Made by a program: the position numbers and the translations under genes
Shown here: positions 7,833 to 16,274 of the stretch, piece after piece
How the letters are laid out: each line of letters begins with the position of its first letter
Numbering within the stretch: the first letter of the stretch is position 1
Notes under the pieces: generated by a model
Databases searched by the model: none
Told to the model about the DNA's origin: nothing
The model's input: only the letters and a program-made list of their open reading frames with translations
Source: Nostoc linckia z4
GTDB lineage: Bacteria; Cyanobacteriota; Cyanobacteriia; Cyanobacteriales; Nostocaceae
Direction of reading: 5' to 3'
DNA: 52,897 nucleotides
Assembly: GCF_002608075.1 (NCBI RefSeq)
Contig: NZ_LAHA01000054.1
Span: 20-52,916 of the forward strand

Positions 7833-9834
7833 TTTAGAGGATGTTTGGAAAGAACTTTCTACGCCTCCTTTTGGTTATAGCGAGTATAACTTTACTATGT
7901 TGCTGGCAGGATGGCTGGCAATTCACCGCAAAGAAGTTAGTTTAAAAGGACGTATCAAACTTACTACTAAAAAAGGAGAGTTAGTTCCTTTAGAAACTAA
8001 ATCTGTACAGAATTGGGGTAATACTGATATTCTGCAAAACCCCACGGCATTTGTTGAAGAATGGATTATTAAACAAAAGTCTAAACTGATTCGTCGCCAA
8101 CAAATACAAATGCCGATTCTTCCTACATCGCACATAAACTATGACGAGGCGCAGGAGTATTTAGAGGCGGTTGCTGCTTTTTTAGAGTCTAATGAACCAG
8201 ATGAGTCAGAAAAAGATGAGTTAAATAGGAATAGAAAGCAGGTGAGTGCTGGGGTTGCTGAAATTAACAAGTGGTTTCAACCAGTGGAAGTAGTAGAAAA
8301 ATTGGCTGGTGATGTAGAATTGGCAACACTACTACCACTTTATCCGCAATTGTTGAAGCGATCGCCAAACATTTCAATTTTACCAACACAACAACAGAGC
8401 GATCGCTGTTCCCAAGCATTACAAATTGTTAGCGATAAAATTGACCAACTTGTAGTAGCCCAAAGTCTACGGGCTGAGTCCCTATCTACCGAACAAGCTT
8501 GTAGTGCTTATCAAAGAGAAATTCAACAAATTATTGACCAAATTAACCAAATTGCAGACTTACCTCGCCACCTAATCGACAATTTACAAAATGCCCTGCG
8601 TACCAGCAACATCAGATTAACAGACATTAGACAGCAGGCAGAAGCAGGACAAAAGCAAGCTGAAGATACACAACTCATGCAGAATATTCGCAAATCTGCA
8701 ACGAAAATCAAAACAATTCATCTTTCTCAAGAAGCACTGCAAGAAATTGCAAATTTACAATCTCGCTTCAACTATCCCGATAAATTTGACCAGGAAATCG
8801 TTGAACTCGTGCAGTCAATTCAAAACAAAATTGCCGAATATCAGTCTAATTTGATAAATCTTCGTACTCGACTACAGTCGGTCAATAATCTTTCAGATTT
8901 GGATGCTATTAATACAGAATATGCCAAACTAGATATTGTCTTTCAAGATTCGGCTAATTACGGAGAATATCAAGAATTACAACCACAAATCCAGAGTTTA
9001 AAACATGACCTTGAGCAAATACAAAATCTGGATATTCGCTATCAACAAAGTGATTCTATTGCCAGCTGTAATGATGCTTTAGCTAGAATTGCTAGCCGAG
9101 AGTTTAATATTTACAATACTGAACGCTTCCAAGAAAGAATTGCTCAGTTAGAAGCCAATTTTCGGCAAAAAATCCAAGAATATACTGTTGAATTACAAGA
9201 ATATAAGCATGATTTAGAACATTTAACAACCGTAAAAAATGCCGAAAGACTACACAAAGAGTTACTGAAAAAGTCGTCTCGTTATTCACGTTCGGAAATA
9301 GAAACAGAGTATGAAGCAATTACTAGAGAAATACCACTATTAATTGAGTTATTGCAAATAGCCGAATCAACAAAGCTAGAGAATTTAGAAGCTTGTCAAA
9401 CTCAGCTAGATAAATTACGGGATTGGGAAAATAAGGCTGAAGAACTGAGAGAAAAATATAGCGATCGCCTTTACTCCCTCCATAGAGAAATAGAACAAAA
9501 ACAAAAAGCTGCTGTCCAGCAATGGGTCAAAGATTTAGAAAATAGTTGCACCGAAATCAACCAATTGTCCGATGATACAGGAAAACTCGAAGCTGTAAAT
9601 AATTTACTGGAGCAAATTCAAGCTAAAAAAATAGATTATATTCACTTACTTAGTATTCCAGAAACTCAATTATTAGAAAATATAGAGCGTCAATGCATCG
9701 AAGAACGGGATAAGGATAGAGTCAATCAAATTTTCGTGCTGTTCCGGCAACTTTCTGATTTACAGCAACAAAATGTCTACCAGGACTTAGGGCAAATACT
9801 CTCAGAAAAGACGAGGGTTAATAGGAATGGATGA
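7765..9834 (+). CDS. BrxC-like protein, C-terminal part with long coiled coil
   Basis: The 689-codon frame overlaps the preceding frame by 68 bases and continues the BrxC-type protein. The segment VDLEDVWKELSTPPFGYSEY resembles the domain following the ATPase core. From about residue 200 onward the protein is rich in Gln, Glu, Lys and Leu heptads and is predicted to be mostly coiled coil. The ATG ATG at 7765 has no good ribosome binding site, and its first 20 or so codons (MMWLLTAVKLIFNLEG) look unlike the family. I therefore think it is the 3' part of one gene, 6012-9834, carrying a frameshift near the A6 run at 7819-7824. The stop overlaps the pglZ start by 8 bases. Confidence 0.75.
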   Translation: MMWLLTAVKLIFNLEGLLQKSVDLEDVWKELSTPPFGYSEYNFTMLLAGWLAIHRKEVSLKGRIKLTTKKGELVPLETKSVQNWGNTDILQNPTAFVEEWIIKQKSKLIRRQQIQMPILPTSHINYDEAQEYLEAVAAFLESNEPDESEKDELNRNRKQVSAGVAEINKWFQPVEVVEKLAGDVELATLLPLYPQLLKRSPNISILPTQQQSDRCSQALQIVSDKIDQLVVAQSLRAESLSTEQACSAYQREIQQIIDQINQIADLPRHLIDNLQNALRTSNIRLTDIRQQAEAGQKQAEDTQLMQNIRKSATKIKTIHLSQEALQEIANLQSRFNYPDKFDQEIVELVQSIQNKIAEYQSNLINLRTRLQSVNNLSDLDAINTEYAKLDIVFQDSANYGEYQELQPQIQSLKHDLEQIQNLDIRYQQSDSIASCNDALARIASREFNIYNTERFQERIAQLEANFRQKIQEYTVELQEYKHDLEHLTTVKNAERLHKELLKKSSRYSRSEIETEYEAITREIPLLIELLQIAESTKLENLEACQTQLDKLRDWENKAEELREKYSDRLYSLHREIEQKQKAAVQQWVKDLENSCTEINQLSDDTGKLEAVNNLLEQIQAKKIDYIHLLSIPETQLLENIERQCIEERDKDRVNQIFVLFRQLSDLQQQNVYQDLGQILSEKTRVNRNG

Positions 9835-12022
9835 TAAAAATATCATACTAGACCCTACCGGACTCTACGATATTCCCTCAGACTATATCGCTATCACCAC
9901 AGAAGTGGAATGGATAAAATTCTTTGGTGTTAGTGATTCTCCCTGTTGGGTAAAAGGTCAGCGATTATGCGAATGGGCAAAAACTTGGCTAAGAGTGTGG
10001 AATAGGACTGAGGAAATCGCAGAAATTAAGCAACATCCCCGTGACAAACTTAGACAATTGTTTAATTCTGTCCCCTTACCTAATGAGTGGACTGACGAAC
10101 AAGTATTGATTTTTGCTACCAACTTAGATGCTTATCCCCAAGACAACCCCATTGCCCACTTTTTAGCAAACAACATCACTGATAGTAACGGACAGATATG
10201 GTTTGCCGAACCTTCTATTTCACATCTCGCTGCTTGGTTAGCAATTCTAGTACCACAAGAATACCAACCTTTTGAGCAAGTCTGGCAGCAACAGTTTAAA
10301 GAACATGAGTTAGCAAACTACTATCAAACTGAAGATAAATTATTGCTTTTGCGTCGCTGGTTAGGCATAGCAAAACCAGTATTCAACGATATTGGCAAAT
10401 ATCCGTTGCCAGTTCCCGACTTACTCAGCCAAGAGTTTGACCGCTACTGGGAACAACTCATCTCCAGCACCGAAGGCAAAGTCCTAGATACCCTAACGCC
10501 TACTAACCAAGTAGGCATAGAACGAATAGCCAATAGTGCTTACAAAGTTTTTGGCAACCGACCAAATTGGATTAATCAGGCAAGGGAAGCCAAAGTTACA
10601 CCCTATCTCAGCTATCAACAGCAGCAAGAATTAAGCTTTAAGCAACCTCCACCCCAACCGCAACCTCTAAGTTTAGATGCTACTCCTGGGCAAGCTTTAG
10701 TTTGGGCAACAAAAGATTACCTGCCCTTCCGCTGCTGGGAAGTCATCAAGCAACCTGGTGCTGTACCCAAAATTAGCCAAAGTTTAGCCAATAGCTTTGT
10801 TGAGTGGATACTACAGCACTACCCCCAGATGCAGGTAGACTCGGTAGAAAATTCCTACCTCAACTACAGCGTTGCTTCAAAAGTGCAAAATCTTTGTCAA
10901 GAAAGTCCTGTGTTTTGGGTTGTGGTTGATGGCTTAGGATGGTTAGATCATTTAGAACTGCTATCTTTACTAACAAATAAATACAAACTCGCTGTAGAAA
11001 CTGCCATTGAGCCTCGCTTTAGCATCCTACCCACTAAAACAGAATATGCTAAATGGAGCTTATACGCTCAACTTTTGCCTAATGATTCTACTTGGGTTGC
11101 TGATGCTGGGAAAGCCTTTGTAAAAATGGGCGTAGGCAAACGTTATACAGACAGACAAGTTGACAAATTGTACAGCGCTTTGAGAAAAAAGACACATCAA
11201 TTGTATTGCTGGGATACGGATGAGTTCGACAGTCTTTATCACAGTAAAAAAGACTGGCAAAGTCTTTACGAACTCGACCGTCCCCATACTTTAGAAGGTA
11301 TTGCCAAAAAGATTGATTATTGTTTGCAGCAATACCCCAACCCAGAAGTACTGAGAATAGTTATTGCCAGCGACCACGGTCAGATAATGGGTACTTCCGA
11401 AAAAATCACCCACTGCCCCCCAGAACTGGAACCTAAGGGAAGAATGGCGATTGGTAAAACTGATGATAGCAGGTTTGTGGTTTTAGAAGGCGATCGCTAC
11501 AGTCTTCCCCACGATATTAGTATTGTGAAAAACTCCGCTAGCTTAGGTTCTTTCAGCTACACTAGCAATAAAAAAATTATCGGTTCTCACGGAGGATTAT
11601 TTCCCGAAGAAGTTGTCGTTGGTGTATCTGTCTTACGAAAATCTATTCAACGTCTTCCTATAATAGTTTTCTGCTGCGGTGAAGGTAAACCAAAACAATC
11701 AGGTGAACTAGAAATTACTATAGATAATCCTAACTCAGTGCCGCTAACAAATCTTTGTTTATTTATTCAGGAATTACCTTATTTTCAAGAGGGAAAACCA
11801 TTACAACAGGAAATTCCAGCTAATCAACGCTATAGTTTCAAAATAACTATTCCTCAAGTGCCAGAATTAACACTAAATCAAGAAAATAACTTATTCATAT
11901 CTGGTGAATTAACCTTTCGATTTGCCGATACTGAAACTGCAATTGCTACCTTGACTCCTCAATCAAAAATCACCATAAAACAAATATTTAGTAGTGGATT
12001 TGATATCAATGAATTCTTATGA
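9827..12022 (+). CDS. pglZ: PglZ-domain protein
   Basis: The 731-residue protein carries the PglZ domain of the alkaline phosphatase superfamily. A metal-binding motif FWVVVDGLGWLDHLELL lies near residue 365, then VIASDHGQIMG near 515 and SHGGLFPEEVVVGV near 590. These Asp and His residues match the metal ligands of the superfamily. PglZ is a core protein in all BREX types and in related systems. It starts with ATGGATGA, overlapping the stop of the preceding frame, and ends inside the BrxL gene, which places it firmly in the operon. The C-terminal 100 or so residues look like a beta-sandwich (ITIDNPNSVPLTNLCLF). Confidence 0.88.
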   Translation: MDDKNIILDPTGLYDIPSDYIAITTEVEWIKFFGVSDSPCWVKGQRLCEWAKTWLRVWNRTEEIAEIKQHPRDKLRQLFNSVPLPNEWTDEQVLIFATNLDAYPQDNPIAHFLANNITDSNGQIWFAEPSISHLAAWLAILVPQEYQPFEQVWQQQFKEHELANYYQTEDKLLLLRRWLGIAKPVFNDIGKYPLPVPDLLSQEFDRYWEQLISSTEGKVLDTLTPTNQVGIERIANSAYKVFGNRPNWINQAREAKVTPYLSYQQQQELSFKQPPPQPQPLSLDATPGQALVWATKDYLPFRCWEVIKQPGAVPKISQSLANSFVEWILQHYPQMQVDSVENSYLNYSVASKVQNLCQESPVFWVVVDGLGWLDHLELLSLLTNKYKLAVETAIEPRFSILPTKTEYAKWSLYAQLLPNDSTWVADAGKAFVKMGVGKRYTDRQVDKLYSALRKKTHQLYCWDTDEFDSLYHSKKDWQSLYELDRPHTLEGIAKKIDYCLQQYPNPEVLRIVIASDHGQIMGTSEKITHCPPELEPKGRMAIGKTDDSRFVVLEGDRYSLPHDISIVKNSASLGSFSYTSNKKIIGSHGGLFPEEVVVGVSVLRKSIQRLPIIVFCCGEGKPKQSGELEITIDNPNSVPLTNLCLFIQELPYFQEGKPLQQEIPANQRYSFKITIPQVPELTLNQENNLFISGELTFRFADTETAIATLTPQSKITIKQIFSSGFDINEFL

Positions 12023-13457
12023 AGCGACAACCTACAATAACGATTTAGTGCTTGAGTTTTTCGGAAATCTCTGTATTGATAAAACTAGACTACCATCCAG
12101 CGGGCTAAGTTCTATTGGTCTACCTAGCTTTGTTGCTGAATGGTTGCTAGATAAAATTGTTCCTGGTTCTGGAAAACTCACATCAATAGAATTAGAAACA
12201 ATCAATAACTTTATTAAAAAAGCATTTCCTCGTAAAGATGACCGCAACGAAATTATTTTTGACCTGACTCAGGGAGAAATCCGAAAACTTATTGCCCTCA
12301 TGCAGGTACGCATTAAATTAGAACAGGGAGGACGAGTAATTCCTGAACCATTGGCACAAATTCCGGCGCTGAATTTAACTGAATGCAGCATTGCTACTGA
12401 CATTGTAGAACGCTATAAAATACTATTACGCCAAGGAATTTGGGGGAAAATTACTCTGGCTATGCTGACTGATGGCAAAGTAGAAGTGATGGATTTTGAA
12501 CCCTTCCAATGTTCGCAAGTTGATTTACAAGGTTATGCCGAATGTCGGTCAAAATTTAATACACAACAATGGCGAGATTTAATATTTTGTTCAATGGGTT
12601 TTAATCCCCAGCATCCCAGTTATGACCAAGAAGCGAAAACATGGATATTGGCTAGGTTGCTATCATTAGTAGAGTCTAATTATCATATTATAGAACTAGC
12701 TCCTAAAGGCACTGGTAAAAGCTTCTTTTTTGAAAATATTAGTAGTAAAGTTACTTTAATTAGCGGTGGTAAAGTTACTCCCGCACAATTGCTTATTAAC
12801 GGTAGAACTAAAGAAGTTGGATTACTCGGCCGCCATGAAGTTGTGGTTTTAGATGAAGTTCAAAGTTTAACTTTCGATAATCCTGAAGAGGTGATTGGCC
12901 CCTTGAAAAATTATCTTGCCAGCGGTCGTTATAATCGTTCTGGTTTTGCCGATATTGCTAGCGATTGCGGGTTAGTGATGTTAGCAAATATCGAATTAGA
13001 TGAACAATTACAACCACGCAATGAAGATAATTTAATCGCTAACTTGCCGAAGTTTTTTGCTGAAACTGCATTATTAGACAGATTATTGGGAATTATCCCT
13101 GGCTGGAAAATTCCTAAATTTCAAAGAGAAATGGTAGCTTCTCAAGTTGGTTTAAAAATGGATTTTTTTGGCGAAGCATTGCTATCTCTACGTCACGATA
13201 ATCGCTTCATGTCTTACGTACAACAGCATACTAACTTTGAAAAAAATGTTACCATTCGTGACCAGAATGCCATCCTCAAATCAGCATCAGGTTTCTTGAA
13301 AATTCTCTATCCCCATTTAGAATTAACATTAATGGATTACGAGCGTGATTGCCTAGAACCTGCTTGTAAATTACGCCAAGCTATCCGCAATTCACTATAT
13401 TATCTTGATGATGAATTCAAGCAGCTTGGTAGAGAAATTTATGTAGAAGCAAAATAA
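12009..13457 (+). CDS. brxL: BrxL-type AAA+ protein, short form
   Basis: The protein (482 residues from the ATG at 12009; a GTG at 11994 is possible) has Walker A LAPKGTGKSFFFENIS near residue 235 and Walker B HEVVVLDEVQSL near 280, followed by YLASGRYNRSGFADIASDCG, the typical BrxL core. BrxL is the last core gene of type 1 and type 4 BREX operons; characterised long forms bind DNA as ring assemblies. This copy ends soon after the AAA+ region, so the C-terminal Lon-like domain of long BrxL (about 680 residues) is absent or very reduced. It overlaps pglZ by 14 bases and ends the operon, converging on dndD. Confidence 0.85.
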   Translation: MNSYEATTYNNDLVLEFFGNLCIDKTRLPSSGLSSIGLPSFVAEWLLDKIVPGSGKLTSIELETINNFIKKAFPRKDDRNEIIFDLTQGEIRKLIALMQVRIKLEQGGRVIPEPLAQIPALNLTECSIATDIVERYKILLRQGIWGKITLAMLTDGKVEVMDFEPFQCSQVDLQGYAECRSKFNTQQWRDLIFCSMGFNPQHPSYDQEAKTWILARLLSLVESNYHIIELAPKGTGKSFFFENISSKVTLISGGKVTPAQLLINGRTKEVGLLGRHEVVVLDEVQSLTFDNPEEVIGPLKNYLASGRYNRSGFADIASDCGLVMLANIELDEQLQPRNEDNLIANLPKFFAETALLDRLLGIIPGWKIPKFQREMVASQVGLKMDFFGEALLSLRHDNRFMSYVQQHTNFEKNVTIRDQNAILKSASGFLKILYPHLELTLMDYERDCLEPACKLRQAIRNSLYYLDDEFKQLGREIYVEAK

Positions 13458-13559
13458 CAATCAGTTGCAACAGAGTTTTAGTAGTTGGGGTTCATTATAT
13501 ATATTATAAATATCCAGGCTTAACACAATAGCGATCGCTAACTTTTTAACCGATATCCA

Positions 13560-15548
13560 CTACCAAAAATATTGATTTTCTAGTACTGTTGTTTGGCGGG
13601 TAGATGAGTCGTATTTAAGGAGATATTCGCGGGCGATCGCTTCATTTTTCCTTAATGTTTCCACTTCCTTTTTACCAATTTCAGTATCGGTAGAAAGGAG
13701 AATTACTTGATGGCTGGCGGCGGGGAAGTAATTTTCTACTAGGTTGTTGCGGTGGGAAGAGTCGAGTCTGCCGAGGGGTGTGTCGATGGCTACAGGTAAG
13801 CGCAGTCCAGAGACTTTGGCTAAACCCCAGAGAAAGGCGATCGCTAGGAGTTGTTTTTCACCAGCCGAAAGGCGATGTTTAGGAACTGGTTTCCCATCGA
13901 AATCAAATAAAGACAAGGCAAAGGTTTTAGTATCAATAGCGATGCGAAATACTAAATCCGATTTATGCAATAGGTAAAGGAAACAATTCTTCACTTCTTC
14001 CTCTAATTTATTGAGTTTTCGCAGAGTTAATTTTTCTCGAAAAACCTTAAGTGTTTCTTGAACTTTAGAGGCTGAGGTAATGATATGTTCCCTATTTTTA
14101 TGGTCTATATTTTTGTCAGTATAATCTTTTAATTCTTTTTTGGTGATTTCAATTGCATCTGCTAATACCGCTAATTTCTGACGCGTCGTTTCGTAATTTG
14201 CTTTAGCTTGTACAACTTCATTTTGTGCTGCGTCCACAGCATGACGCAGCTTTTGATAAGCTTCTGGTTCTGCTGCTGTCTGCACTTGTCTTTCTAAGGT
14301 AATAATTTCTTCTTCTAGATTCTTGAGATTAGCTAATTTCTGTTGTGCTATATTGCGAGCATTTTGTAAATGATATCTCACATTATCTAGTTGACTTAAA
14401 CTTTCCTCATCAGCTAATAACCAAGGTGCTTCAGCTTGAAGCGAACTGGCATATAAATTATCTATATCTGCTGTTAAGAATGATTGAATTTTGTCAATTT
14501 TTGTGGAGGCGATCGCTAACTGATTTAGCCATTCAAGCAAGCGTTTATCTCGCTCAAGCAAAACATCTTTAGCAAGTTGTACCTGCTGATTCCGAAATTC
14601 ATTTGCTCCCTGTAATTCTACCTGAGTTAATAAATTAGGAATTAATGCCAAAGGTAAAATATCAGCAGCTAATTCACACAATGATTGCCTAATTGTTTCT
14701 AATGCAGTAGTTTTTTCTTTTTGTTTTTCTTCTAGCTGACTGCGTTCTCCAGCGATTTTACCACCCTCAGATACAAATTTATCTAAGGCTTCTCTTTGGA
14801 TAGTCTCTAATTCTTCAACTTGATTTTTAAAACTAGCTAATTCTTGTTCTGTTGTTTGATAATCTTCTTGCTGTTGTAATAACCTTTTTTCAATTTGTTC
14901 TAGATTGGCTAAATCTTTGGTATCAGCCATTTCTCTACGCTTCCGGTTGACTAATACCTCCAAATCAAGTGCTAATTTATCTGCCAACTCTAGACCTAAT
15001 AATCCGCGAATAGCTTCAATAACAAGTTGTGGTGGCGTTTCTTGTTCTGCCAGTTCTTTAACTTGTTCGCCATCAAATAAAAATAAATTAGAAATCCCCA
15101 AAGGTAGTAGATTTTCTATATAGTCGTCCCAAGTATTCACCAAAGATTCAACAGGCCAAGTATCGTCATCGCCTAAAATTCCTAGAGCATCTTTACCATC
15201 TTTAGGATTTTTTTCCCAAGTTCTAACAATACGATATTTTATTGGTTTATCGTCTTCAATGTGTTCAAAGAGTAGCTCAATTCGGGTCTTTTCAGCAGGG
15301 TTGGCTTTACTATTAACACATTGATTTAAAAAATCACTATAACTCAGATTACCACGTGTTGAACATTGGGCGCGTTGTCCATATAGGGCAAGACGAATAG
15401 CATCCATGAGAGTAGTTTTTCCGCCGCCATTCATACCGCCTAATAAGAGAATTGGGCGCGGATTTTCCTCAGTTCTTGGGTCAAGATTAATTACTTGTCT
15501 GCCAGAGTAAGGGCCAAAATTTTGTAATACGAGTTCGAGAAATATCAT
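13560..15548 (-). CDS. dndD: DNA sulfur modification ATPase DndD
   Basis: The 662-residue SMC/Rad50-like ATPase begins MIFLELVLQNFGPYSGRQVI, has Walker A MNGGGKTTLMDAIRLALYG near residue 38, two long coiled-coil stretches, then the ABC signature LSAGEKQLLAIAFLWGL and Walker B LPVAIDTPLGRLD near the C-terminus. This is the DndD pattern; DndD acts with DndC and DndE in inserting sulfur into the DNA backbone. No Cys-x-x-Cys hook is seen between the coils. The gene stands alone, facing brxL, with an 84-codon gene and a strong hairpin upstream of it. Confidence 0.9.
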   Translation of the reverse strand: MIFLELVLQNFGPYSGRQVINLDPRTEENPRPILLLGGMNGGGKTTLMDAIRLALYGQRAQCSTRGNLSYSDFLNQCVNSKANPAEKTRIELLFEHIEDDKPIKYRIVRTWEKNPKDGKDALGILGDDDTWPVESLVNTWDDYIENLLPLGISNLFLFDGEQVKELAEQETPPQLVIEAIRGLLGLELADKLALDLEVLVNRKRREMADTKDLANLEQIEKRLLQQQEDYQTTEQELASFKNQVEELETIQREALDKFVSEGGKIAGERSQLEEKQKEKTTALETIRQSLCELAADILPLALIPNLLTQVELQGANEFRNQQVQLAKDVLLERDKRLLEWLNQLAIASTKIDKIQSFLTADIDNLYASSLQAEAPWLLADEESLSQLDNVRYHLQNARNIAQQKLANLKNLEEEIITLERQVQTAAEPEAYQKLRHAVDAAQNEVVQAKANYETTRQKLAVLADAIEITKKELKDYTDKNIDHKNREHIITSASKVQETLKVFREKLTLRKLNKLEEEVKNCFLYLLHKSDLVFRIAIDTKTFALSLFDFDGKPVPKHRLSAGEKQLLAIAFLWGLAKVSGLRLPVAIDTPLGRLDSSHRNNLVENYFPAASHQVILLSTDTEIGKKEVETLRKNEAIAREYLLKYDSSTRQTTVLENQYFW

Positions 15549-15587
15549 TGGTCGTTATAGATAAAATATAGGTCGAGATGGGCTACG

Positions 15588-15620
15588 AGATCCCCGACTT
15601 CTTGAAGAAGTCGGGGATCT
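15588..15620. repeat. Perfect 15-base inverted repeat upstream of dndD
   Basis: AGATCCCCGACTTCT, a TGA spacer and AGAAGTCGGGGATCT form a perfect 15-bp stem with a 3-base loop. It sits between the 84-codon gene and dndD, both on the minus strand. This GATCCCCGACTTC palindrome is a widespread mobile-looking repeat in Nostocales. Here it would form a hairpin in the dndD leader, or end transcription of the upstream gene; there is no T-run directly after it on the minus strand. Confidence 0.9.
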
Positions 15621-15661
15621 GACCACTCCCACTTCTTAAAATTAATGCGATGAACCACTAA

Positions 15662-15916
15662 TTAGTTTGCCAGAATGTGCCTAGTTAAAATACTCATAAC
15701 TTCACCAGGGTTAGAACTAGGTAATAAAGGACTCCACTCGTTAACTTGGGCGAAACCAAGTTTGTATAAAGTCAGAATTGTGTTGTTAACACCTCTTTTA
15801 GAACCATAAATTACTACTTTTACAGACTCTCTATCTGCGGTTATTTCTGTAGAGTCGTTGGTGGAAACAAGCGGCGTGGTGGTTTGAAAAGTTTCTGCTA
15901 GAAAGCTTGTATTCAT
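15662..15916 (-). CDS. Conserved cyanobacterial small protein
   Basis: The 84-residue product has a variable, Thr/Ser-rich N-terminus and a compact C-terminal module VKVVIYGSKRGVNNTILTLY followed by KLGFAQVNEWSPLLP and MSILTRHILAN. I recognise the C-terminal pattern from small hypothetical proteins found in many copies in filamentous cyanobacteria; no function is known. It lies upstream of dndD on the same strand and is divergent from a small XRE regulator gene across 121 bases. Whether it belongs to the defence island functionally is unclear. Confidence 0.7.
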   Translation of the reverse strand: MNTSFLAETFQTTTPLVSTNDSTEITADRESVKVVIYGSKRGVNNTILTLYKLGFAQVNEWSPLLPSSNPGEVMSILTRHILAN

Positions 15917-16037
15917 TGGAATTTACCTGTTTGTTGATAAACTGCGCTGTTACATAAACGTAACAAGATTATCTTACACTGTTTGTTACATATACAGAAC
16001 ATTTACTAGGTTATAAGCCTTTGACAAAATCAAAGGC
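15917..16037. promoter_or_regulatory. Divergent control region with TGTTACATA repeats and start-codon hairpin
   Basis: TGTTACATA occurs at 15948-15956 and 15984-15992 in direct orientation, and TGTTAC/GTAACA also forms a small inverted repeat (15948-15965). A further inverted repeat, GCCTTTGA (16017-16024) with TCAAAGGC (16030-16037), ends exactly at the ATG of the XRE gene. These are candidate operators for the adjacent regulator; the hairpin could also mask its translation start. Confidence 0.5.
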
Positions 16038-16274
16038 ATGGGAAAAGCAGGAAAAGCGCTAAAACAGGTGTTGGAAATCTACGGCATCAGCCAAAACAAG
16101 TTAGCAGTGACAATGGGAACAGGACGGCCAAACGTTCACCGATGGGTTAATGAGATGACAGACCCTGTTGCTGATACGCTGTTAGAAATTCGTGATGCAC
16201 TCAAGAAAATTAATCCCTCCGCAGCCGAGGAGTTTATCAGGCTGTACTTAGGAGATGATAATGAGCAAGCTTAA
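16038..16274 (+). CDS. Small XRE-family helix-turn-helix regulator
   Basis: The 78-residue protein is almost entirely one helix-turn-helix domain: LKQVLEIYGISQNKLAVTMG then TGRPNVHRWVNEMTDPVADT matches the Cro/C1 pattern (helix 2 'SQNKLAVTMG', recognition helix 'GRPNVHRWVNE'). It probably represses its own promoter and perhaps the island genes around it. It is divergent from the 84-codon gene and converges on dndC with a 4-base overlap of stop regions. There is no adjacent toxin, so it is more likely a regulator than an antitoxin. Confidence 0.82.
   Translation: MGKAGKALKQVLEIYGISQNKLAVTMGTGRPNVHRWVNEMTDPVADTLLEIRDALKKINPSAAEEFIRLYLGDDNEQA

Noticed and set aside
16038..16274. XRE gene as antitoxin of a toxin pair
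   Set aside because: No toxin gene is adjacent; the 84-codon gene is a widespread cyanobacterial protein without toxin features.
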